Source: Epiperipatus broadwayi (Eukaryota > Onychophora > Udeonychophora > Euonychophora > Peripatidae). Taken from it: DNA of 64,000 bases. The notes under the pieces were generated by a model. The model was given only the letters and a program-made list of their open reading frames with translations. It did no database searches and was not told the origin of the DNA. How positions within the stretch are numbered: position 1 is the first letter of the stretch; every line of letters starts with the position of its first letter. A program made the position numbers and the translations under genes. Below are positions 1 to 12,556 of this stretch, one piece after another. Where the stretch lies: contig JAQFVV010012396.1 in NCBI GenBank assembly GCA_028023455.1, forward strand, positions 21,698,750-21,762,749. Reading direction: 5' to 3'.

Positions 1-370
1 TAATCATATAAAAATATATTGTAAAAAATGAGTATGAGATGAATGATAGCTTTTATTTAATTGTGAAACATAATAGTGTAATTAGAATAGTTTATGAAGC
101 CATATATATAATTATTTGATTCCATCTCATTTTAAAGCAATACCTTTATTCTACTGGTATAGTTACTATATCCTGATAATGTTATCATGTTCCACAATAA
201 TAATTTTCAAATGCATAGCCCATACAATCAAATATTGGTTTAAAATCATAAACATAATATTGAATATTATTTATAGTTTTATTAAAACAATAATTGAGGT
301 GGTTGATATCTTTCAGTTTTACTTTATATAAATAACTTAATATTAATACTTGTCAACTGTAAATTATAAG
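1..370. other. AT-rich non-coding DNA, nothing recognised
   Basis: Very AT-rich sequence with no convincing open frame, RNA gene or repeat boundary. It ends where the first copy of the hammerhead-related dispersed repeat begins. Confidence 0.5.
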
Positions 371-571
371 GGTTGAACACAGACATTCAAGCTCTTTTCT
401 GCTATCTAAGCTATCTCTTACAACTGATTTACATGAACATACACATGTGAAAACGATAAATGATCTCCAATATACATCTTTAGTGCTAAACCAAATTCAC
501 CCATTGATACAGGTCATCATCTCCTATATATATATATATACAGGTCATCATCTCCTATATATATATATAAA
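371..571 (-). repeat. Hammerhead-related dispersed repeat, copy A (left arm of inverted pair)
   Basis: On the minus strand this segment matches, end to end, the repeats at 602-886, 25474-25750, 25840-26004, 50507-50680 and 57068-57222. Shared landmarks are the block GATCATTTATC, a small hairpin around ACACATGTG, a loop-forming TTTAGCAC segment and a terminal B-box-like end. The hammerhead core has decayed in this copy: the CUGAUGA position reads AUGGGUGA and GAAA reads UAAA. A 30-bp block (CAGGTCATCATCTCC plus AT) is tandemly duplicated at 511-570. It forms an inverted pair with 602-886. Confidence 0.6.
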
Positions 572-601
572 TCAATGCTATGTTTATATTAAGATTCCAC
601 C

Positions 602-886
602 CTTTAGTTCTTCAACTATTCAAGATGGCTGAAGAGTTAGAGGATAGAGTAGATTGAAGCTTGTCCATTAAAGTTTGAAGATTTGCTATGTTAATATAAA
701 TTGAGCACTGATTATATATATATATGTGTGTGAGAGAGATGATGATCTGGACCAAGTGATAAGTTCTGGTTTAGCACAAAATACAATGTTGAAAATCCTG
801 TTTTCACATGTGTGCAATCATGTGAATTGGTTATATGGGCTAGAGTAGATAGCTGAGAAGAGCTTGAAAGACTGAGGCCAAACCAT
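602..886 (+). repeat. Hammerhead-related dispersed repeat, copy B (right arm of inverted pair)
   Basis: This is the plus-strand counterpart of 371-571 and includes an extra 5' segment (about 625-710, with TTGAAGCTTGTCCATTAAAG) that is also seen, inverted, at 25640-25740. After an (AT)n stretch come the GATGATGATCTGG block, a degraded hammerhead core (GUGAUAA instead of CUGAUGA) and the terminal GAGCTTGAAAGACTGAG segment. The 5' segment shared with the 25-kb copy shows that the full unit is about 280-300 bp, not just the arm. Confidence 0.6.
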
Positions 887-1039
887 GTTTTTTTTTTCAA
901 TTTTATTTTATCAAATATATTAGCTATTAATATTTAAACAAATAATAACTCTATTATAAATTCCATTCACATTTTCTACTCAATAGTTATACATTAAATA
1001 AAGAGCTGAGCTTGTCCTAGTATTTTTAATCTAATGCTG

Positions 1040-1100
1040 AATATCCTGGCACCTCACTGACGATGCCAGAAGCAGAAACCAGTCTGGGGTTGAGGATATT
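1040..1100 (+). ncRNA. Type I hammerhead ribozyme
   Basis: This is a self-cleaving RNA motif. The conserved core is complete: CUGACGA at 1057-1063 and GAAA at 1075-1078. Stem II is UGC (1064-1066) with GCA (1072-1074) around the loop CAGAA. Stem III is a two-pair AC/GU hairpin with loop CA, and the predicted cleavage is after C1084 (AGUC). Stem I pairs CCUCA (1052-1056) with UGGGG (1085-1089, one G-U). An internal loop (UGGCA against UUGA) follows, then a perfect 7-bp helix AAUAUCC (1040-1046) with GGAUAUU (1094-1100). An internal loop in stem I facing a stem II loop is the usual architecture of natural fast-cleaving hammerheads. The core resembles the one at 61.8 kb. No surrounding mobile element could be delimited. 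A chance match is unlikely given the long paired outer helix. Confidence 0.85.
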
Positions 1101-1989
1101 CTCAAAGCTTGTTAAGAACTTATTTTTGCGAGCTCTAAATATAACATTCATATGTTTTATTTCAATATTTTTTTAAATTTATATTATAACATCTAAGTGC
1201 AACATTTTGGTAGTTTGTTTTTTATGCCAAATTTATGTGGCAATGAGTAAACAAAGACCAAGATTCAATGGTAGCCACTAACATAAAGAATTCTCAATTA
1301 CTCTTTTTTTATAATTAATGAATACAAGGTTTCATTTATCTCTTTTTTATGTTTGTCATATTTTTATATTAAATATTTCAGTTAATAGGGAAAAATATTA
1401 AGAAATAAATTGAAAATTTAAATAAATTTGGCACAAAATTGTCCTTTTTTAAAAAAAACCCACTAATGCAAAAATAAGTGTAAATATTAAATGCCTTGCT
1501 CTTTTCCAGCCATTTTCTTTTAGACATATATTGTATGCCCCTGTCATTGTATAATTCAACAAAAAACTGCTTCTCGCCTTGGTATCCTAGTAAATACACA
1601 AGTATTATGTATTCTTTGGGAAAACTGAATAAGTGTTTAAATAATACCATTAGAAATATTAGTTATACACATTTATTTCTTTACAATAGCTTTTTACTGT
1701 ATTAAAATGTCTCTATTATGTAATAAAAACAATTGAATCTCAGAATTTTATCGTAGAAAACAATTGAATCTCAGAAAATGTATTATAAACAATTAATTAG
1801 AACAGATTATCGCAAAATGAAATTATAATTTTATTAAATAAGATGAGCATTACCCCAAGATTTTTATTTTATTTTTATTGTTCAACTAAGAATTTTTTGT
1901 ATAATAAATATATATATATTTGTGAGACAACACTGTTTTTTTTTAGACACAACAATTAAATCAACTGTATTTGTTCTTTATAAACTTAC
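1101..1989. other. AT-rich non-coding DNA with a short tandem duplication
   Basis: No gene is visible. At 1728-1780 a roughly 30-bp segment containing CAATTGAATCTCAGAA is present twice in tandem. The remaining open frames are short and AT-driven. Confidence 0.4.
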
Positions 1990-2256
1990 CGGAATTTCCT
2001 CAATAATTTCAAGACCATATGCAATTGCTATGCTTATTTGTTTTAGAAATAGAATGTAAAATTTTAGCTTATGTGATTTAAAACCAATATAATATGCATA
2101 AGTCGTGGCTTTTTGATTTAATAATGCTCCTAGATAATCACTCTCACAGTTGATACCCATCACGATTTTTTTATAAAGCTTAAAAATATCTAGTCTTTCA
2201 TAAAACATAACTAAATAAATAAATAGACCCCTGACCATGTTTACACATGAGAAAAC
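1990..2256 (-). CDS. Probable internal coding exon of an unrecognised gene
   Basis: On the minus strand a frame of 89 codons is open from a splice acceptor to a splice donor. The acceptor is a T-rich tract ending TTTTTTCCAG, just upstream of 2256. The donor is CCG|GTAAGT, with the last exon base at 1990. Both junctions are in phase 0 and the 267-bp length is divisible by three, so the exon could be skipped or included without a frame change. The protein begins VFSCVNMVRGLFIYLV and ends IAYGLEIIEEIP. It has two hydrophobic stretches (LFIYLVMF and FYILFLKQISIAIAY) and a central NCESDYLGALLNQKATTYAY. I do not recognise the family. The flanking exons were not found: the donor points towards lower coordinates, so the gene would run off the left edge of the window. 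Confidence 0.6.
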
Positions 2257-4489
<2,233 letters not shown>

Positions 4490-4494
4490 TAATT

Positions 4495-4822
4495 GCATGT
4501 CTCACTTCTTCATTTAAAATTTTGGGCAATTTGGAAGATGTAATAGATATAGGAGGTACTTGTTCTTTATTACTATATAATTCTTGATAAAAATCTTCTA
4601 CCCATTTCATGATGTCATCTCTCTTTTTAGTAATAATTCCATCTTTTTTTCTAATTGCAGATATAAATTTCCTACCAATACCAAAATGTTGTTTAACATT
4701 CTTGAGACTTTTATTTTCTTCTACAGCTTTTCTTGCTATTTCATAGTTATACTTTCTTATATCATTTTCAACTCTTTTCCGTACCATTTTACAAAATTCG
4801 AGATATTCAATTCTTTTTAAAT
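4495..4822 (-). pseudogene. Inverted linker segment of the RTE polyprotein
   Basis: This roughly 100-codon frame on the minus strand corresponds to the region between endonuclease and reverse transcriptase. It includes RIEYLEFCKMVRKR, EENKSLKNVKQHFGIG, MKWVEDFYQELYSN and LPKILNEEV. The same order appears on the minus strand at 31193-31579 in the longer copy, nearly identical. It is detached from its own start and now points away from the reverse transcriptase beside it. Confidence 0.8.
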
Positions 4823-4824
4823 GT

Positions 4825-6279
4825 ATGAAGAAAGGAAAGGCTCCAGGAAATGATGGAATTATAATTGATATATTAAAAGAAGCAGGTGAAGAAATAGAAA
4901 CAATTTTAACAAAGTTATATACCAAATGTCTAAATGATAAAGATGTACCAGAAGATTGGAAGAATGCAGTAATAATATTAATATTTAAAAAAGGTGATAA
5001 AGAAGATATTAGAAATTACAGACCTATCAGCCTTTTATCAGTTTTATATAAAATTTTTACCAAGATAATTACAACTCGTTTACAGAGAACTTTGGATTTT
5101 AACCAACCAAGAGAAAAAGCTGGATTTAAAAGTGGTTTTAGTACAATAGATCATATCCAGGTATTGAGAGAAGTCATAGAAAGGACAAATAAATATGAGT
5201 TGTCATTATGTTTTGGATTTATAGATTATGAAAAAGCATTCGATTCTATACACATTTCTTCAGTGATTAAAGCATTGGATCATCAAGGTACAGATCCAGG
5301 ATATTGTCATATTTTAAAGAATATTTATAAAAATGCAACAGCAACAATTAGATTTCATAATGATACTGGAAAAATCAACATTGAGAAAGGTGTAAGACAA
5401 GGTGACTCCATATCTCCAAAACTTTTTACAGCAATGCTGCAAGAAGTATTTTGTGGATTAAAATGGGAAACTAAAGAAGTGAAAGTAAATGGAGAGTATT
5501 TAAGTCATTTAGATTTTGCAGATGATATAGTTGTTTTTGCAAATAATGTTTCAGAGCTGCAGGAAATGTTGCAGGAGTTAGAAGATGAAAGTAGAAAAGT
5601 AGGACTAAAGATAAATGTTAAAAAGACTAAAGTAATGTTTAATCGATTTGCTCAAAATATGAAAATAAAGATTGATTATGAAGAATTAGAAGAAGTTAAC
5701 AGTTACAAATACCTTGGTCAGATTATTAATACAGATGGAAACATACTAGAGGAAATTAATCATAGAATTAAACTTGGTTGGAGTGCTTTTGGTAGAAATA
5801 ACTTGATACTAAAAGGAAATATGCTTATGTGTTTGAAAAGGATGGTTTTTAACAAATGTGTTTTACCAGTTCTTACATATGGATTTGAGACTTGGACACT
5901 TAATAGAAGAGCAATACAGAGACTTCAAACCACTCAAAGGAGTATGGAGAGATGTATGTTGGGAGTAACAAGAAGAGATCGAATATGCAATGTATGGGTA
6001 AGACAACAAACAGGTGTTACTGACCTTATTGAAAAAATTAAAAGATTGAAATGGAGTTGGGCTTGACATATTGCTAGAAGAGATGATAATAGATGGACAA
6101 TTGAAATTTTAAACTGGATTCCAAGAGATTGTAAAAGACCCAGAAAGTGACCACATGTGAGATGGATGGATGAAATAAGAAAATGTGCAGGGGTGTTGTG
6201 GAGAAGAGAAGCTAAAGATCGGAGAAGATGGATTAAACTTGGAGAGACCTTCATCCTGCAGTGGATTGATAATGGTTGA
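4825..6279 (+). pseudogene. RTE reverse transcriptase, C-terminal part, two in-frame stops
   Basis: Reverse transcriptase of a non-LTR retrotransposon. It would copy element RNA at a nicked target. From Met4825 the frame shows KGKAPGNDGI, then NYRPISLLS, motif A FIDYEKAFDSI (about residue 135), motif B GVRQGDSISP (about 190) and motif C FADDIVVFA (about 230). A thumb region with YKYLGQIIN follows, and then a Cys/His-containing tail (WTLNRRAI, RSMERCMLGV, HVRWMDEIRK). The frame is broken by TGA at 6064-6066 and 6148-6150 and ends at 6277-6279. The stops are isolated in an otherwise open frame, so this is a fairly young but dead copy. Met4825 is internal, not a true start. Confidence 0.85.
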
Positions 6280-6339
6280 TGATATATATATATATATATA
6301 TATATATATCATGATATATATGACATATATGTAAAGGGT

Positions 6340-6371
<32 letters not shown>

Positions 6372-6389
6372 CCCTTTACATATATGTCA
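6276..6389. repeat. (AT)n tail and 20-bp perfect inverted repeat
   Basis: The RTE copy ends in TGATG followed by (AT)n. Just beyond it, TGACATATATGTAAAGGGTT (6321-6340) and its exact complement (6370-6389) flank another (AT)n run, giving a cruciform-forming palindrome of about 69 bp. Confidence 0.85.
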
Positions 6390-6659
6390 TTAGATCATTG
6401 TCAATAAAAAGGTAAAAAGAATGATAAAATTGCTCTCACATGGAAATGTAAAAATATTAATAAAAACTGTATTCAAAACAAGATATATAATTGCATAGAT
6501 GGAAAACTATCAAATAATTAAAAGTAAATTACAGTTAAAATCTAAAGATAAAAGTTTATTTTAAAATAATGTAAAAGAAAATAATAAAAACTGTTAATTA
6601 GTTTCTATTCAAAAATTATGTTTAAATCTTAGTATAATAGAAATGATTTTTTTTTTTAT

Positions 6660-7185
6660 TTAAATGAAATGATTCAATAGGTCCTTGAGAGCATTTAACT
6701 GATCAGTCAGATAAGAGATCAATTAAAAAAAAAATCCTATAATAAAATCTGATGTTCTTGTTCAAATGTAAACTGCCCAATAAACGATGTAAATGAACAC
6801 ATAGTCCACAGAGTAAATCATCATCACCAATAAGATCAGCACAAAAACAGACAAGATTGATACTGTAATTTGATGATAAGGAATTCAAAACTATATAAAA
6901 GGGAAGAAAAGAAAATTTTGACTAAGTGGAGTTTTGTTCTTTGATACTACTCTTGTTCATTATGTAATTGAAGCATATTTATGTGTATTGTGAACCTAAA
7001 AAATGTAAGAATAACACAATAAATTAGTTTCTCAGATTTGCACCAGTTGAGATCACTTCTGAAATTATGGTTTCCCAAAAGCAGCAGACAATGGACTAGT
7101 CTTGCCAAAAACAACATTGATCCTAAATGGACATGAATTGGAGTTGGGCAACACAATGTGAACTGCCATGAGGGACTTTAAATAA
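6660..7185 (-). pseudogene. Coding-like remnant, unrecognised
   Basis: On the minus strand several protein-like stretches appear in different frames: VLPNSNSCPFRINVVFGK followed by TSPLSAAFGKP near 7180-7060, and ADLIGDDDLLCGLCVHLHRL followed by LNALKDLLNHF near 6840-6665. Their composition is unlike translations of the surrounding AT-rich DNA. Stops and frame changes separate them. I cannot name a family. It could be a decayed transposon or a processed pseudogene. Confidence 0.3.
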
Positions 7186-7439
7186 ACTTACAGCCATGGA
7201 AAGTACGAACTTTATAATCTAAAAAGAACTTTTCAAATACTATATCTAAATGGTAAAACTCAGTTTCTTATCTGATTAAGTAGATTTTTAAATGATTTGT
7301 TCTATTTTTTTTAATATGTTTGCTATTATTATTATTTCTCTTCTCGAAATTTCTTTTAAATTAATAATTGAAAAATAAGCATAAATGGCCGTATAGATTT
7401 GTAAGATTGTCAGTTTAAATGGGTTAATTTTGGGCTATT

Positions 7440-7672
7440 TGTTTCATAGCTGAATTGATGCTAGTGGAGGATGTACAGGTGTTATATGTCAATGGGATGT
7501 GGAGAGGTGCATTGGATTCTCATTCACTTCTGCTGCATTAGCATACAAGGCATAGTATCCAACTGAATGCATGGCCCAAAAGTGTAGCCATCACATTGCC
7601 AGAGGACTCAGATGTATTTCCTATGTCACTGATCTCTTTATGCTCTGGTTGGTGATATGAACTTGTAGCCTG
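7440..7672 (-). pseudogene. Coding-like remnant with a splice-acceptor-like start, unrecognised
   Basis: On the minus strand TTTAATTTCAG precedes a frame reading ATSSYHQPEHKEISDIG then NTSESSGNVMATLLGHAFS. After a one-base shift the protein-like reading continues as VGYYALYANAAEVNENP and, after another shift, HIPLTYNTCTSSTSINS. G+C is visibly higher than in the flanks. It may be a decayed exon or part of the same relic as 6660-7185. No family was recognised. Confidence 0.35.
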
Positions 7673-10070
7673 AAATTAAATGAATTGAGTATATAAATGC
7701 ATAATCTATGTAGCATATTTATGTTTAACAAAATATTGAAATGGTATTAAATATTAAATTTATCCATATGTGCAAATGATATAAATTAAATTTATTCACT
7801 AACTAATTTAGTTTTCAGAATTTTTCTTTTAATATGTGTGCATATTAATAAACATGTTTTTGATTAATTTTGGCAATAACATATTTTTATATACTTTTAT
7901 TGATATTATTTTTAAAAAGATCAAGAGTTAGAGAATTTTTGAACAGACAGAGTGAAAGTTTAAGCTCAACTTCTTCTTAAGCTAGTGGCTAGGGCTATCA
8001 GTTCATAAAAGTTTAATGTTACCCATACATATCTGCCTACTATATAAATGTTCTAGGTTCTAATAGCCTAGTGGCACCCTGGTATGGCAGATAAGGAAAG
8101 AATCCCTGCAAACCATTATAATATATATATATATATATCATGACTATGTCATTTGCCAAAGTCATTTTTAAAAAGATTTAAAACAGCTAGTTTGAAAAGT
8201 TTTAAAAATATATTAATCAATAATATATTGTATTAATTTTTGTGTGTAAAATAAGCTTAAATCTGTTAGATGAAAGGTTTGTAAAGATATTCAAAGTATT
8301 TTAAAGTTAAATAAGTATAATTTTAGGGTAAACAATAGGATATAATTTATTATTTGGAATATATAATTAATTTTATTATATTTAAAAAATATAGTGTTAA
8401 AACAGAAGTTTAAACACAATTTTTAATATATAATTTTTCTAATATGTTTTAAATAATTTTCTTTACTTAAATTATTATTTTAAATAATCTTTATTTAGCT
8501 ATTCTAGAATGTTCTAAAATTGTGTTACATATCTAGAAAATGTGTGTCTTTGTCTTTAAGCTTACATATTTTGTCAGAAATATTAATTTTTAGTTGCTTG
8601 TTAATAAAATTTGATACACTCAAATGTTGCAAAAATTAATTTTTGTAAATTTTATTTTAATAGTAGCAATTAATTTTTATTGTGTTGTCTAAATAATATA
8701 TTCTATTTTGAAATTTAATATTCAGGTTATTAAAAATATTTTAATGCTTACACAAAAATATTTTATATTATAAAATATTCAAAAATTTTTATATAATATA
8801 AAACATAATTAAATTAAATTATTCTAGAATATTAGTTGTAGACAGTGATGTAATCAATATGTTAATTAGCATCTAAAAATAATTGAGATCAGCCAATGAT
8901 ATAACTAGATAAAAAAGATATAAATGTGTTTAGATAGACTAGTCAGATTTTTTAAATCTTCCAAACTATTATAATTTAAGTCTAAATCTAAACCTATTTT
9001 TTAAAATTGAATTAGTCAAGTAAAGTTTTAATTTTTTATAAAATATTTTTAGTAGTAATGTTGAAAGTATAATTTTAAATAATTTAGTGTAATGTATCCC
9101 ATAATTGGGTAAGTGAGTTAATTCCTTGCCAGTAAATTTTTATATTGAAACTTAATGAATCCATGATAACTTTATGAAGACCAATAGTTGTTATCTAATC
9201 ACAGGCCTGATGCAAAGAAGCTACAAAAATTGCAACCATATCAGCCAGAAAGTCTTAAAAAGGAGTCATAAGAACTTTTTATCTAATGATATTTATATGA
9301 GTGAAGTGAGATGATAGTTATATTTAGCAATTATGATAAATCATCATAAATATAAAATTTCATGGAATTTATTAAGCTATCTGAAAAGTTATTCTTTCTT
9401 TAAAAGGAAGAAAAAAAATGAAAAGTTATATTACGCAAGTAAAATAAATGCATGTCATGGAACTTTATAAATGTGCATATATTTTTATATTATCTGTGAA
9501 TGCATTTGTGAAAGTGTTTTTGATATTAATTTTTTTAAAGAAGAGAAAAACAGTCTGAATGAGTATTATATTTTTTAAAAATAATGTGTGAAAATGTGTT
9601 TTCATAAAAGTTTCATTGAAAGATAGATAAGTTAAAGGGGAAATGAACTTTTAATAGTATTTTATAATTCTTTAAAATTTGAATATAGTATTATCTGAAT
9701 GAACGAACTGTAAAAATTTTGCAAGAAATTAATTAATGAATGTATATGTCTGAAATAAAATTGAAACTTTTAAAAAAAGTTTATCTTATAAATCATTATT
9801 ATTATATTACAAATTATTCATGAGTATAATACATGGAGTAGAATTGATCTGAAAATTATTTAATAAAAATGAATGAAATAACTATTGACATTATTTTACA
9901 AAATATGCAACATTTCCTGAAGATGTCATATTTTTTGCTGAAGTCTGGACCAGCACAGAGGAATATTCAAATGGGAAAAATTATTATTTTAATGAATGTT
10001 TTTCTTTGAGATATCTATTCTGCTTGAAATACTAAGTAAATCTACTTAGACAGACTATTTATCATGTATA
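7673..10070. other. AT-rich non-coding DNA, nothing recognised
   Basis: No open frame, RNA gene or clear repeat beyond a short (AT)n at about 8120-8140. Confidence 0.4.
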
Positions 10071-11381
10071 CCTGGGTCTTTTTATGCAAATTTTTTTAAT
10101 GTGATTTTGAAGTTATCCATTTCATATTTATTTTTAATATCTTTTTATGCAGTTTTTTTATGCAATAAAGAAGTTAATATTTCACATAAATTTGGGATTT
10201 CCTTGTTTTATATACACACATTAAATTTTACAAGATTATAATGTAAATCTGTTCAAACACTGTAGATGGCTGTACTATGCATGTTGTATTTTTGCATTTT
10301 AAATCATATTCTATTTTTGCTTTTGAAAGAGTAATCAATTAATCATTTAGTGTCTGAAAGTTTATTTTTAAAAGGTGAGTAGCAGTGTTGGATAAACTAG
10401 AAAATGAGCCAATCGCAGTAACTGATGCTTAGAAAAAATTTCCAATCTTTGCTGTATAAATCATGTTGCATTTTCTGTTACTCCAATGAAACCATACCCT
10501 TTAAATTCCAGATGAAAAAAGGTATGGCCTACATATCTTGAAAACAGTGCAGTTATTCAAACATTGGCATTATTTTGGCACATGATATTGGTGGATGTTT
10601 TGATTCTGTTATCCAGATTGATATTGATGAATTTCTTGAGGATAATGCCTTAAATGACAATGATATTATTGCAATAATCTTAGATACCATAGAAGATTTA
10701 GAAAAGATAATGAAAAGAAGTGGACTCTGTTTCTTTCATAGCAAAAATGATTCAAGAAGGTCTTGAATTTTTTAATAAATTGGAAAATTATATTCTTGTT
10801 AATGACACAAATTATGAATGATCTCTTAAATTCCAATGACAGCTAAATTGTACATCTGGATATCATGAGCTTCAAAACAATTAGTAAAATCATCATCTCA
10901 ACAACATCTCAAAGTTTAATCACTGATCACAATGTCACCAGAAAAACATTAACACACCATGAGACTGAAGTTGGCACTAATTCTGCTGTTTGTGTTTCCT
11001 CTTGTGATGAATCTGATTTCTCACCAGTTCACAAATAAATCTGCATATTATTAAATAGCAATGATAATTAAAATATGTATGAAAAAATGTAAAATAAATT
11101 ATACATAAAAACATTGTTTTGAATAAAATTAAATAGTTAATAAAAAAATAAAAAACCATTGTCTTGTATCAATTTTTTTCAAATATTTGATATTTTTTAG
11201 TCAAATTTTCATTTTTTTATGCAAATTTAAAAGTAATTTTACCTTGTTGCTCTTGTTTTATGTGATTTTTGAAAATTGTGGAACATATCCCAAATTATTC
11301 AAAGTAAGTTAAATCTATTTTTGTGGAATTTTTTAATACAGTTTCTGTGGAACATATCTACCATATAAAAAAAGACCCAGG
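10071..11381. mobile_element. TIR-bounded DNA transposon, probably Tc1/mariner-pogo group
   Basis: The left end CCTGGGTCTTTTTATG (10071-10086) is mirrored at the right end by CATATAAAAAAAGACCCAGG (11362-11381). Both are flanked by TA, as expected for TA-inserting elements of the Tc1/mariner superfamily. Subterminal ATGCAAATTT motifs also recur near both ends (about 10085 and 11219). The total length of about 1.3 kb and the mostly non-coding inside indicate an internally deleted, non-autonomous copy. It keeps only the end of a transposase-like frame. Confidence 0.6.
10430..10766 (+). pseudogene. C-terminal relic of a Tigger/pogo-like transposase
   Basis: The open part (10575-10766, 63 codons) reads IDIDEFLEDNALNDNDIIAI. 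That acidic pattern resembles the C-terminal tail of Tigger/jerky-type (CENP-B-like) transposases. Just upstream, in another frame, KKISNLCCINHVAF resembles the conserved helix in which those proteins have AWxxIsxxTIxNCwrhaGF. The TA-flanked inverted repeats around it agree with this superfamily. DDE catalytic motifs are absent. The similarity is by eye and short. Confidence 0.4.
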
Positions 11382-12459
11382 TATATTTCAAAGGAATTTT
11401 GAATAATTTACTTTTGAGCTTTATGGAGCTATTGTGCAACATGGAGGAGATACAATTTTTGTTGAAACTTTTTCATTGTTAATAGCAACAGCACAAGCTG
11501 TCCCTTTTTTCAATGAAGCTGGAGGAAAGAAAGCCAATAAGAACTTTACATAGTTTAAATGTTATTATTTTTCTATTTTTTTAATATTAATATTTTTAGA
11601 AATAATATTAAATTAATATGTTTTTTTTAGAAATAAGTTCAGTATTTAAGATGTAAATAATTTATTTAGAAATAAAGAAAAATATTTGGTGTAAGAAAAA
11701 TTTAATTTTTCTGAAAGGTAAATATAGGAAAAAAAATATGTCTATAACTTGTTAAATGTTTGGATGCCCATGAAAAGAATGAGATTTCCATATTTAATTC
11801 CAATAATTGTTGGGACTAAAGGTAAATTATTATGCATTTTAATAATATTTTAATGTATATTTTGTTTGTTTTGTCATATTGCTTGACTAGTAAAATGAGA
11901 TGAAATCATATTCATATGACTAAACATATATTAATTGCTTTACGAATGTAATATAAAGGTAAAAAATGCCATGAGTGTTATGTAAAGGTATTTAAACAAT
12001 TTTATAAGTGTTTAATTATGTATATCTTTAAATGTAATTATGAGTTACCAAGTTACCATTTTAGACAGTATCTGTTTAGACACAGTAAATGAAAATTCTG
12101 ATTTCTGAATTATTTAGTGTTTTGATATAAGTGAATGAATGTGTGATAAAGATGGATTTTATGAAATAATTTGTGTATACAATGTTTTTGAACCTTCTTG
12201 ATTTTAATATTAGATATTTATTTTGAAATATAGTTTGGAGATTATTTTATGTAAAGTAATTAGAATTTCTTTGTGATATTACGAGAAGTATTCAAAATGT
12301 GGAAGATGAAAAATAGTGGTCTGGGAAATTAGTTGTAAAAATAAATTTTGAGTGATAGGGATATTAAGGAGAAATATTATATTTAAATTATATTGTCATG
12401 AATTAATGAATAAAATACAGGTAACAAAGTTCTATACAATTAATTACATGGTCAGTTGC
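11382..12459. other. AT-rich non-coding DNA, nothing recognised
   Basis: No features that I can support. Confidence 0.4.
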
Positions 12460-12556
12460 ATTCTTTCCATAGCTCAGTAAGAGTTCAGGTAGAAGCTATG
12501 ACTGGAATTTAAGGTGCATGATAAACATGTGACCTTAAGCACTGCAACCATGATAT
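12460..12556 (-). repeat. Possible tRNA-derived SINE fragment
   Basis: On the minus strand GGTTGCAGTGCTTAAGGTC (12530-12548) resembles an RNA polymerase III A box of the tRNA-Ser/Leu type. CCTTAAATTCCAGTC (about 12499-12513) could be a worn B box. The segment is more G+C-rich than its flanks. Spacing between the boxes is shorter than normal, so the call is tentative. Confidence 0.3.

Larger units (their letters stand above)
4490..6290 (+). mobile_element. RTE-type non-LTR retrotransposon, 5'-inverted copy
   Basis: The element carries the C-terminal half of an endonuclease/reverse-transcriptase polyprotein. The reverse transcriptase lies on the plus strand from 4823. The part of the protein that should precede it (RIEYLEFCKMV through LNEEVRHAI) lies on the minus strand at 4495-4822. 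This is a 5' inversion. The breakpoint falls exactly between the EEVRHAI and CMKKGKAPGND segments, which are adjacent in the minus-strand copy at 31.1-31.3 kb, so nothing seems to be lost. Twin priming during insertion is the usual explanation. The copy is truncated upstream of the inverted part. Both ends abut (AT)n tracts. Confidence 0.85.
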
